A stretch of DNA of 64,000 nt from Euglena gracilis. Lineage: Eukaryota; Euglenida; Euglenophyceae; Euglenales. How positions within the stretch are numbered: the first letter of the stretch is position 1; each line of letters begins with the position of its first letter. The notes beneath the pieces were generated by a model. That model was not told where the DNA came from. It was given only the letters and a program-made list of their open reading frames with translations, and made no database searches. The position numbers and the translations under genes are program-made. Shown piece by piece: positions 11,560-22,019 of this stretch. The DNA lies in contig CP154955.1 in NCBI GenBank assembly GCA_039621445.1, positions 13,343,000 to 13,406,999 on the forward strand, read 5' to 3'.

Positions 11560-14500
11560 CGCCGTACCCCCTGGGTGATGTGGGGGCCACTCCTCTCCTA
11601 CTCCACGGAGAGGCTGGGCTTCGCTTGGGGAGGGGGGAGGGAGGGCTCGGAATGGGGGTATTTTTAGCCTTAGCCTCGTCGGTCACTCTGACAAATCACT
11701 CAGTTGCCTCTAGGGTCGGCCAATGACTAAGAGTTTGTCTGGTCGGGCCTGAAAAGCCTTGTGATGGGTTTGAAGCTGTGGGGTGCCCGGGGGTTGTCAT
11801 TCAAATTGCGGTGGGGTGTGGAAATGGCCCGACGACACTCTGGGTCAAGAGACGAGAGGTTGGGCGTCTGAGGTTTGTCGTGGAGGTCGTAGTCGGGCTT
11901 CAAGCCAGTTTGGATGGGGGGGGGGGGGGGGAAACAAATGGCGCTCTCGACTGGGGCCCCCTACATTGCGGTGCGGGCAGAGCGCGCACAGGGTCCAGGG
12001 GTAGTATGATGTGACGTGTGTTTAGGGGGGGGGGGCGTGTGGGATTAGCTCCGGGGGGGTGGGGGGCGAGGGAGTGGGGCGCCGCGGGCATTGGGCGTCG
12101 GGCCCGAGCTCATTGGTCCATGGCCCGTACATAGGCTGGGGTTGGGGCCGGGCCAGGACAGTAGAGCGAATGCCAGCGCTGCCGCCCGGCATGAGCCAAG
12201 CACCCACACAGGGTGGGCGGGGTGTCTGTCGGAGGGGGGGTTCGCATGCTGTGAGGGGCCCGTCCCTGGGTTTTCGCAGCAAGTGCGGGGGGGGGATGTG
12301 TAGGTTCGAGGCTGAGGTGATGCTGATTAGAGGGGGGGGTGGGGGACGTTAATGGGCACAGTGCCTGAGCGGTGCGAGGCCGTGGAAAATCGAGGGGGGG
12401 CAGCCTGGTGCAAGGGTGGGGGTTTTGTCTCAGAGGGCTGGGGTCGCCCCGGTCAACCCAGTTGGTGGTACTGTGTGATGATGCCAGGGGTGGGGCCCGG
12501 CACTCTCAAAGGAGGACTTGCGGGTGGTTATTGCGTAAATAAATAAGAATTGGAAAAAAAAGGAGCCCTGACGTTGGGGGTGGGGGTGATTGCAACTGTG
12601 CGCTAGCTGGGGGGGGGGCGTGCAACCTTGGTGTGCCTCCGAGGGGTTCTTCATGTAAAGACTAACTTCAGGTAGCAGTAAATGCGGGTGGGGGATGTTT
12701 GGGTCATGCGGGGCTTGAGCAAGCAAAGGCCAGGTAACAGGTTGGGGCTGGTCTTTGAATGCAGGGGCGGTAGCCAGGTGGCAACTGCGTGAGCGCGGGT
12801 GCTGTCCGGTTTGGGCCTCCGGACGGGGGGGTGCGCACAATGTGCTAGGGGGGGGGGGGGGGGGCGCGTGCGATCAGCTCCGGGGAGGAGGGGGCGGAGG
12901 GAATGGGTCGCCGCGGGCTTTGGCGGTCGGGCCCGAGCTCATTGGTCCATGGCCCGTACATAGGCTGGGGTTGGGGCCGGGCCAGGACAGTAGAGCGAAT
13001 GCCAGCGCTGCCGCCCGGCGTGAGCCAAGCACCCACACAGGGTGGGCAGGTGTCTGTCGGAGGGGGGGTTCGCATGCTGTGAGGGGCCCGTCCCTGGGTT
13101 TTCGCAGCAAGTGCGCGGGGGGGGGGGGACGTGTGGGTTCGGGGCTGAGGGGATGCTGATTAGAGGGGGGGGTGGGGGACGTTAATGGGCACAGTGCGTG
13201 AGCGGTGCGAGGCCGTGGAAAATCGAGGGGGGGCAGCCTGGTGCAAGGGTGGGGGTTTTGTCTCAGAGGGCTGGGGTCGCCCCGGTCAACCCAGTTGGTG
13301 GTACTGTGTGATGATGCCAGGGGTGGGGCCCGGCACTCTCAGGGGAGGACTTGCGGGTGGTTATTGCGTAAATAAATAAATATTGGGGAAAAAAAGGAGC
13401 CTGACGTTGGGGGTGGGGTGACTGCAACTGTGCGCTAGCTGGGGGGGGGCGTGCAACCTTGGTGTGCCTCCGAGGGGTTCTTCATGTAAAGACTAACTTC
13501 AGGTAGCAGTAAATGCGGGTGGGGGGGGGCTTGAGCAAGCAAAGGCCAGGTAACAGGTTGGGGCTGGTCTTTGAATGCGGGGGCGGTAGCCAGGTGGCAA
13601 CTGCGTGAGCGCCCTTGCAGGTGGGGGGGGGGGGGTCCGGACCCCCCCCCTGCGGACCAGGAGGGGGGGGGGGGGGGGGGGGGTGCGGGGGGGGCGGGAT
13701 GATGCAAAACAAAAACAAAACACACACAAAAAAAAACCACCTGCGCCATGAAGAGGCTAGGCTCCGCTGGGCGGGGGGGGGGGGCTTTGGATTGGAGGTA
13801 TTTTGAGCCTTAGCCCTGTCGGTCACTCTGATACTCAGTCGCCTCTAGGGTCGGCCAGTGACAGAGTTTGTCTGGTCGGGCCTGAGAAGCCTTGTGATGG
13901 GTTTGAAGCTGTAGGGTGCCCGGGGGTTGCCATTCTATTGTGGGGCGTGAAGTCGGCCCCACGACATTCTGGGTCGGAGCGGTGGGGTGTCTGAGGTTTG
14001 ATGCGGAGGTCGTGGTGAGGTTGTAAGCCAGTTCGGGTGGGGGGGGGAATGAATGTCTCCCTCGACTGGGGCCCCCTACGTTGCGGGGCAGGCAGAGCGC
14101 GCACAGGGTCTGGGGGTAATCTGATGTAATGTGTATTCAGGGGGGGGGCGATCAGCTCCGGGGAGGCTGCCGCAGGCTTAGGCGACCGAGCCCAAGCTAA
14201 CTGGTCCGTGGCCCGTACAGAAGCTGGGGTTGGGGCCGGGCCAGGACGGTAGAGCGAATGCCGGCGCTGCCGCCCGGCGTGAGCCAAGCACCCACACAGG
14301 GTGGGCGGGGTGTCTGTCGGAGGGGGGGTTCGCATGCTGTGAGGGGCCCGTCCCTGGGTTTCTGCAGCAAATGCACAGGGGATCGTGTGGGTTCGGGGCT
14401 GGGGTGATGCTGATTAGAGGGGGGTGGGGGACGTTAATGGGCACAGTGCCTGGGCAGTGCATGGCCGTGAAAAATGGGGGGGGACAGCCTGGTGCAAGGG

Positions 14501-15560
14501 TGGGGTTTTGTCTCAGAGGGCTGGTGTCGCACCGGTCAGCCTGGTTGGTGGTACTGTATGATGATGCCGGGGGGGTGGCCCGGCACTCTCAGGGGAAGAC
14601 TTGCAGGTGGTTATCGCGTAAAGTATTGCAAAAGAAGGGAAAAAAATTGTGGTGTGCCTGCGAGGGGTGTCTGGGCCATTTGGGGTCGGAGCAAGCAAAG
14701 GCCAGGAAACGTTGGGGCTGGTCTCTGAATGCAGGGACAACTGAGGGTGGCCCGGTGAAGCTGCGTGAGCGCGGGTGCCGTCTGGTGGGGCCTCCGGACG
14801 GGGGGGGGGGGAGGGGGGGGGGGGGTAGCGGTGCGGACGTGCCGCTAAGGTGCGGACGTGCCGTGTCCGGGTGATTGGGGGGGGGGGGGCGGGCGATCGG
14901 TTCCGGGAGGGGGGGAATGGGCCGCCGCAGGCTCAGGCGACCGGGCCCGAGCTCACTAGTCCGTGGCCCGTGCATAAGCTGGGGTTGGGGCCGGGCCAGG
15001 ACGGTGGAGCGGATGCCGGCGCTGCCTCCCGGCGTGGGCCAGACATCCACACAGGGTGGGGGTGTTTGTTGGGGGGGGGGGGGGGGGAGGGTCCGCATGC
15101 TGTGAGGGGCCCGTCCCTGGATTTTCGCAGCAAGTGCGCGGGGGAAGGAGGTCGTGTGGGTTCGGGGCTGAGGTGATGCTGATTGAGGGGGGGTGGGTGT
15201 TAATGGGCACAGTGCCTGAATGGTGCTAGGCTGTGAAAAATCGGGGGGGGGGGACTTGCGGGTGGTTATCGCATAGATAAGTAAAGAAATAAAAACAGGG
15301 GAGCCTGAGGTTGGGGGTAGGGGTGACTGTGCGCTAGCTGGGGGGGAGGCGCAACCTTGGTGTGCCTCCGAGGGGGTTCTCCATGTGAGAATTAACCGCA
15401 GGTAACTGTGATTGCAGGTGGGGGATGTTTGGGTGGCTCGAGCAGGCAAAGGCCAGGTAGCAGGTGGGGCTGGTCTTTGAATGCTGGGGCAGCAGCGGGC
15501 AGCCAGGTGGCTATTGCGTTAGCGCGGGTGCCGTCCGGTGGGGCCTCCGGACGGGGGCGG
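11560..15560. repeat. Long tandem repeat, unit 0.8-1.25 kb, four copies
   Basis: The landmark GTGGCCCGTAC(A/G)TA(G)GCTGGGG or a close version occurs near 12120, 12950, 14208 and 14960. A second landmark, GTTTGTCTGGTCGGGCCTGA, occurs near 11731 and 13865 only, so units 1 and 3 carry an extra block of ~0.4 kb. A third, TCTGTCGGAGGGGGGGTTCG, occurs near 12222, 13053 and 14310 and, diverged, at 15067. No conserved reading frame is shared by all copies. Confidence 0.85.
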
Positions 15561-17689
15561 GTGCGCACGATGTGGTGACGTGCCGTGTCTGGGTGTCCCT
15601 CCCTGACGAGTTTCGCGGGTGGCTCCGGTGAACTTGCTGAGGCGTGGGTCATGTGTAGTTTTTTGTTTTGTTTTGTTTTGTTTTGCTTTTCTTTTGGGGG
15701 GTCCCTTCGGTCTTGTGCGCTGGGTTGAGAAAAGGAAAAGAACATATTTGGGGGGGGGGGCGCTCCTTTCGGGGGGTATGCCTATGTCAGCTTGATGGTT
15801 CAGGAGTGGCTAGGGCAGTCAAGTGACCGCGTCTCAGTTGGCGAGGCACGACCTAGCACGCCTCGGTCCCTTGCACGTCAAGTGTTGCCCAGTGTGACTG
15901 GGCCAGAAAGCGGGGAAAGCAACCTGGGAGTGCTTGAGGTGTTGTTTTTGTCCTTCGGTGGCAGAGGTGATGGGGGTGGGGGGACTGAGGGGCGTATACC
16001 AAGCCCACAGGACTGCGTCGGGCGGCCCCGAGCCTGGCGCAGTCTTGTCGGGGTACGCTTGCCGGCCGGGAACTTCACGGTCCGGTGTCGCTTGCCCGCC
16101 GAGAACATGTAACGCCGGAAAAGAGCCCCCCGTGTGTGACCTACGTATGTTGTGCCCCGTGGGCGATGGCCGGCCACACGGGGAGGGAGGGTTTTGCTGT
16201 GTGACCACCCGGCATGCGTTCCGGGTGGGAGGATCACGATGAGCTCGTGGAGGCTCTCGAGCAGGGCTGGGGGCCCCCAGGGGCGATTGCTTCCCCTTAG
16301 GGCCGTGGGAGTCCATTTTGGGCCCCCGGGCGGGGGATGGCGGCCCGCTCCGGGGAAGTCGGGTCAGGTTTTGAGTGTGTGATTGGTGTTCATTTTGCGC
16401 TCGGTTTTGGTAGAGCGTGCCTGCTGGGGCGTCGGGGGGTAGGGTGATGAGAGGGGAAAAGGCTAGCTGAGCAGCACTGTGAGGCTGAGGCGCGAGTGGG
16501 CGGGGTGGAGGGGGGTGTTGCGGCCCTTGCCCGTTGGACTCTGTGGGGGGGGGGGGGGGGAAAAAAAAATTGTTATAGTCAGACTAGTTTCCGGGGGTGT
16601 TGGGGGGTGGTGGCTGTTCAAGGTTTCCCAGGGAGGCCCCCCGAGTGTGTGAAGGTGCCCAATGGCACATAGAATCCCACTGTGCGGGGAGGTACACGAG
16701 GTCGGAGGCCGGCCCGGGGTCCCCGGGCCGAGTGGTGGAAGAGCCAGTGTAGCAGCGGCCCCCCCCTCCACTGGTGGGGCGGAGTGGAAGGGGGGGAGAA
16801 GTCCAAGGAGGCCAGGTAGGTTCTCCGAGAACATGAGGGAAAAGCCTACGAGACCCCTGGATTGGGTGTGGGCGGTCGGGGTTGCTGTCAGGGGCCACGT
16901 GGCGCAGTGGGGGGGGGGGCGTTTGGGGCGATCGGGCACCGATAGCCACGCGTTGGGGGGGTTGTGTGGCGGGGGGGGGGGGGGGGGGTCAGCGGTGCTC
17001 AGCTGATAAAAGGTGGGGGGGCCACCTCATCCCAGGTTTGCCCGGTTAGCCATGCCTAGGGCATGTTGCCACCTCTCCGCCGAAAATCGGTGAGGCTGGG
17101 CGCCGCTGGGGTCCCGGTGGAGAGGCCCTGGCAGGTGGGGGGGGGGGTGGTCCGGACCCCCCCCTGCGGGCCAGGAGGGGGGGGGGGGGGGGGGGGCACC
17201 CCCCCACCTAAACCATGCACGCCCTCCTTATATCAAACCCTGCCTCTCCCCCCTCTCCCCCAGGGGGGGTCTGATGATTTAAAAAGAATCCTGGGATGAG
17301 ACTGAATCAAGAATACTTTGGCACCTTCAGAGACAAAATCTGCAGCAGCCCTTCATGACTGAACAGGAATGAAAATTAGCTTGAGTGGTGGCACCTCTGG
17401 CGATCTGTCGACGATTTGCAGCAGGACAAGAAATGTTTTAATAAAACCTGGGTCAAATTTTTGTGTCCTTTGCTAGCCTAACCCTCCTCAAAAAAGGTTG
17501 CCAAAAGAAAACTCTTCGTCCACATGAATCTTGGAGACAGTGGCCAAATCCTTGCAAAAAAAAAATGCCAAATCTCTGCAATTCGAAGGCATGGGTGTCA
17601 AAAAAAAAAAGAGTTGTGGCCAAGCAATTCAAACTGTAACAATTGGTCAACGTTGCTGCTGCGAAGCGAACTGGGGCCTGGGAGGGGAC
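15560..17689. other. No gene recognised; G-rich flank downstream of the proteolipid genes
   Basis: This stretch lies 3' of the last recognisable proteolipid exon. It includes a run of about ten G, then TGGTCCGGA and C7, near 17128-17165. Related G/C hairpins occur at 13620-13660. I searched the minus strand by eye for the missing fourth proteolipid helix (a glutamate within a hydrophobic helix, followed by GLYG) and did not find it. Confidence 0.4.
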
Positions 17690-17805
17690 CTGAGGCCATG
17701 CAGCCAAAGCCGACCGTGCAGCCAGCAGAGAAGTCCAAATAGCCAGAGAAGGCCGTGTACCGCTCCGAATCGATCCCAAGGGCAATGATCAAGCCGACAA
17801 CAAAC
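17690..17805 (-). CDS. Proteolipid module 2, exon with end of helix 2 and start of helix 3
   Basis: This is a phase-2 in, phase-1 out exon of 116 nt. The acceptor is CCACACTGCAG and the donor TCAG|GTCCCC. ERYTAFSGYLDFSAG closely parallels DRYNSFSGYLDFGAG in module 1. Confidence 0.8.
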
Positions 17806-20800
17806 CTGCAGTGTGGAAAGAGAGGTTTTGAAAGAAAAAAACTCTGAAAAAATCTGAAATAAAGAATCAAATTAAAATAATATAAAACATAAATTAATAA
17901 TAAAATATAAATTAATAAATTGATAAAAATTAAAGTTAATAAGGATAGCACGATTACACATTCAGTGATAAAGTTTTTATGGCCGATTTACCACAAACTG
18001 CGGGCTGGCATTGGTGCACAGACTCGAATTCCACCATCACACAGTGACCCCACCCCAAATATGAAGGGTCCCATAGGGTTTCCATCATCTGTGACTCCTT
18101 GGAGGAAGGATTGCGTTAACCTCCCTTCTGCAAATTGGGTTTGGCCCAGCCAATAGTTACTCGTTGAAAAGGCACCCGTCAGATAAAAATCTCCAAGCAA
18201 GCACCACAACAAAGTGACAGGGAAATAGAACATCATCAAACGAGAAGGCATGTGAACGTTGTGCAGAAAATTGGTGCACCAATCTTCTGTGAACCTCCTC
18301 CCAAAAAAAATGGGAAAAACATAATCTCTTGCCCCTGGCGGTGCGCAAGGAACAATTGGCAGTTCTCCGAGGCACCTTCATCCACCACACGTCAAAAGCA
18401 GCCGACCTCCTTTGCCATAGACCCCAAAGTGACCCAAAACCTCGTGCGACAAGATTTTGGAGAAAATTTGGCAATCTCATTTGTCATTTTGTGCACGCTT
18501 GGTCCCATGAAAATCGCACAAAAAGATTCGCACAAGAACAAAACATGGCCTCACGGCCTTCATTCTTCGTCACATGATGGTTTGTAAATTGTTTTTTTTT
18601 TGGATAATCGACCTGTATTCGTTGGATGATCGAGCGTTATTCAGTAGGGGTTGTGAATGGAATGCAGGGGGATGTCAGTGGGGATTATTCACAGAAATTA
18701 AGAAATTGGCTATTACTTGAACGAGTATGGCATTGCTGGCCAATCTCGGTCAGAACAGGGGACACCCGTAGATGGCCAGCAGTTCCGACATAATGACGGG
18801 GGTGGTGCCTCGCAACAGCCGCTCGGCACAGCGGACTCCGAGGTGGGCGGCGCCAACCCCTGGAATGCAACCACGTTTTGCACCTCGGTTTGAAGTCACC
18901 CGAATGTCCCACAGTAATACCGGGGGGGAGGAATTTCGTGCCAGAGAAATTTTGCGGCGACAAATTTCGCGGACGACAAATTTCGCGGGATTCCTTAAAA
19001 TGTCCGGAAATGTTTCGCGGGATTTTTTTCTGTGAAGCAAAAAAGGGAAGCCCTGTGCACCTGAAAGGGAACACGTGGACAAAAATTTCGCGGGATTCCT
19101 TAAAAATGTCCGGAAATATTTCGCGGGATTTGCTTCCGCGAAATTTGTCCGTGCAAATTTTCTCTAGGGCAAAATTCCCCCCCCCCGGTAAGGCTCCCCC
19201 CAATACAAAACCCCCGGACTAATCCGCCAAAACACAGGGGTCCGATTCAGGCTTCTAACTTTTGTCGACCCGGGGGGGGGGAGTGGGGCGCCTCGCACAA
19301 CATCCCGGCGGCGGCGGAAGCGGGGCAACTTTGGGTCCCAGCTTGGGCCGGCACGGCCAATTTCCGCTTGAGAATGGCAGCTTCCGTTCCCCCGGCGTTT
19401 TCATCCAAGCGGTGTGTTCTCTTGCGCAATCCAAAGCACGACCAAAGCACGACGGGGGTTGGAAGTGGTGAGGTCTATCACTGCGATTTTCCTCCGTGCA
19501 CCTCTCATTTTCCCATCATGTGTCTATTTTGACCCCAAAATGGATCCACATCGCGTTCAAAAATCCATCTTTCACACAAAAATATTTGCTGTGCCTGCAA
19601 AAAACAACTTTGGGTGCTTTTTATTTGTAGGTGGGTATGTATTTAGGTGTCAAATCAGAGCATGGCCCATGGCACCCAGCCCCCATTTCCAGGGGGGGGG
19701 GGGGTGCAGGGGGCAGGGGGGAATCTGAATAAGACTCCGAAGACAGCCTGAGAGACTTGGATTTCCGTCTAAATCAGCTAAATCTAATTCAGGGGCGTTA
19801 TATGGGGAGGTCCAAAATGGTACATATGTTCTCACACACAGTCGCTTTGGGGATCATCTCTTGTCCCCCAAAAAGGAGGTGGCTCCCCTAGCATGAAATG
19901 GGATGGAGTGTCTGAGTGTGCGAGTGCGTGGTGGGTGGGTGGGTGAGTGTGTATGTGTGTGTGTGTGTGTGTTCCAGATCCAAATACACCCAAACATATA
20001 AACACAGATCAGATTTTTATGCATCTGTACAGATCCAAAAAAAACACATCCAAGACACACATGTACACTGCGCCTTTCAACACTGTGACCACAAGCAGCG
20101 CCACTCCTACTTCCCCACACCACATCCACAATCATACTGGGAGAGGGGTGTGGCAGCCCTCAGGGGAAAATGCACAAAAGTGCACAAAAAAAAATATGCA
20201 TTTTGGGGGGAAATGCAAAAATGTGCAAATTCAGAGGGAAAAAGATGCGAAAAACACAAAAATGCAAAAAGCATAATGCATGAATGGCTCCAAATTTAAA
20301 GAACACAAAAACATCCAAAACAGGCATTTTCGGAAAAAATTGAGAAATGAAAAAAAGGGTAGGAAACCCTTTTTTGAAAGCACTGAAACCTTTCAGTGCT
20401 TTCACCGGGGAGCGAGGTTGATGAAACGAGGTACCCAGAAAAGGTTCCCAAAAGCAACGTGGCACTGGAAAGCCACGGCCACCAGCTTCTTACTTTGAAA
20501 CATATGATTCGGGGGGGGGGTGTTTGTTTTCCGCATTTTTTGCATTCTTGTGCATTTTTGCACATTTTTCAAAAAAAATTAAAATTTCATATTTTTCGCA
20601 ATTTTGCGCAGTTTTTCAACTTTTGCCACGTTTTTTTTTTTGATTTTTAATTTTTGGGGCATTTTTGCGACATCTTTGCATTTTTCGCCCATTTTTGCAA
20701 CTGCTTTGCTTAGGATGAACACAAACACAGATAAACAGTACATGCCTGCCCGGGAGATGCCATACGACGCTCCTGCCAGTGCACCTCCGACAGCGATTGC

Positions 20801-20826
20801 CACGCCCAAACCACCGAAGATGCCGC
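17690..20826 (-). CDS. V-ATPase proteolipid module 2 (subunit c / c'' type), 3' part not found
   Basis: Three exons encode the first three helices of a proteolipid of the V-ATPase membrane rotor, which carries protons through the vacuolar or endomembrane pump. Exons are 20746-20826 (helix 1, GALAGASYGISRAG), 18766-18859 (helix 2, TTPVIMSELLAIYG) and 17690-17805 (FVVGLIIALG, then SGYLDFSAG leading helix 3). The split codons agree: G|GG across the first join and GG|G across the second. The first donor is read as GC (CAG|GCATGT) because only it restores the AGVGAAHLGV sequence expected of the family. Helix 2 carries a glutamate (MSE), as in c''-type subunits. Exon 3 ends at TCAG|GTCC; helix 4 should follow but was not located. 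The first exon also needs a 5' partner ending in phase 1. That could be a separate start exon or the last exon of the upstream module. Confidence 0.75.
18766..18859 (-). CDS. Proteolipid module 2, helix 2 exon
   Basis: This 94-nt exon encodes GAAHLGVRCAERLLRGTTPV and then IMSELLAIYG. The acceptor is TTGCATTCCAG and the donor ACGG|GTGTCC. The buried glutamate in MSE sits where c'' proteolipids have an acidic residue. Confidence 0.8.
18860..20745 (-). other. Long intron of proteolipid module 2
   Basis: This intron holds direct repeats of TTTCGCGGGATT with TCCTTAAAATGTCCGGAAAT near 18955-19135. It also has a (TG) run near 19950 and A/T-rich DNA with many CATTTTTGCA words near 20180-20700. No nested gene was recognised. 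Confidence 0.5.
20746..20826 (-). CDS. Proteolipid module 2, helix 1 exon with a GC donor
   Basis: This 81-nt exon follows a good acceptor (GCCTGTCCTGTCAG). It encodes a glycine/alanine-rich helix (GGIFGGLGVAIAVGGALAGA) ending SYGISRAG. The phase only matches the next exon if the donor is CAG|GCATGT, a GC-AG intron. Confidence 0.75.
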
Positions 20827-21960
20827 CTGACAGGACAGGCAGGGGTCAAGACACGGCGTGTGGTGTCCGGCGAAAAGGATGAATATTTACTTCACGAAAT
20901 CGGCAAAATTTCTGCAGGAATCTCAGGCATCGCTTGGGTGGGTCAGTCCGGTGAGATTCCCGGGTACAATAAGCCACAATGCGAAATGCGCGGTTGATTC
21001 TAAAGAAATACTCAACAAACAGTTGGAGGGGCGGCTGGACGCCCATCCTTTGGGTCTATAGATTTGGTGTGTTTTGAGAGTGGATTGACCAGCTTGATCC
21101 AGCCTACAAGGGGGCAAGGGGGGGGGGGGGTAATCAGAGTGAGACAAATGGGTTCAGCACCAAATGAGGTTCGGGGTGGCCTTCGTCCAAATTCAAAATT
21201 AAAAAAAAAACCCAAAAAAGTGTGGGTCCAGGCAAAAAGCAGTTCGAAAAGCTGAAGCACAGCAGCCTTGTTGCCCATTCAAACCGGGGAAGATGTTGCC
21301 AATGTGGGGCAGGCATTTTCCCTCGGAGCCGACTTGGGCCAAGGGGCGTCTTGTGTGATCTCCACATCTGAGCAGGCAGTTGGGCAATTTGCTGAAATTT
21401 TGGTGTTGAAAACCTTGGGCCTCATCCGGGCTGAATTTGACCAACCCGGGGGGGGGGTCTCGAGAGCTACTCCCCAGGGGGAGGGCTGTATGTGCCTGTT
21501 CATGGGCAAGATTCCAAAAAAACACACCCAAAAAAATGCTTTTTCCGGCAGGCAGCCCACCCCACCCCACCCAGGTGGAATAGGCATCTTTTTTGCCCGT
21601 GTTTTTCAAGGTCTCTGTTTTGCTTCCCCCTGATGGAAACAAGGAGGGGTGCTTTTGTCTTTTCAGTACCGCCTTTTGTCTTGGCTGTGGACGTTTGTTT
21701 TGCTGTCAATCAGACGGGACAACCATCCCCCCACCTCGTATTCCTGATGTCGATTGAGCAAAATGGTGTTCACAAAATGGTGTTCACTGCCAGGGGGGTT
21801 GAAACGCCCCCATGTCCCAGCACCACCTTCAGCCGGGTCCCCCAACGGAAACGAATGCAATCGCTGGAGGCCAGAAGTGCAGACAGCACACACCGAGGGT
21901 CGATCCGCAGTGGCTCGGGAGGGAGGCCACGAGGGGGGGCTGCAGGATGTGGTGGGGCAC
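20827..21960. other. Spacer (or intron) between the two proteolipid modules
   Basis: I found no start exon for module 2 here. A poly-G/poly-C pair flanks 21446-21486, and an A-rich tract lies near 21200. If the two modules are one gene this is an intron; if not, it must contain the 3' end of one gene and the promoter of the next. Confidence 0.4.
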
Positions 21961-22019
21961 CTCCTGGCCGGCCGCGCTGTGCATCAGCAGCCCCACGATC
22001 ATCCCGTACAGCCCCAGCC
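21961..22019 (-). CDS. Proteolipid module 1, last recognised exon
   Basis: The acceptor CCTCCTGCGGCAG is followed by GG CTG, completing G from the previous exon to give FAE-G-LGLYGMIVGLLM. The end is uncertain. GAG|GTGCCC (21961, phase 0) is a GT donor. GCCG|GCCAGG (21969, phase 1) is a GC donor that would join in phase to the module 2 helix-1 exon. Without splicing the frame runs on for about 43 more codons. Confidence 0.7.

Noticed and set aside
12022-15449. Proline-rich minus-strand frames conserved between tandem copies
   Set aside because: Similarity between copies only reflects recent duplication of the 0.8-1.25 kb unit. Indels in poly-G runs shift the frames between copies.
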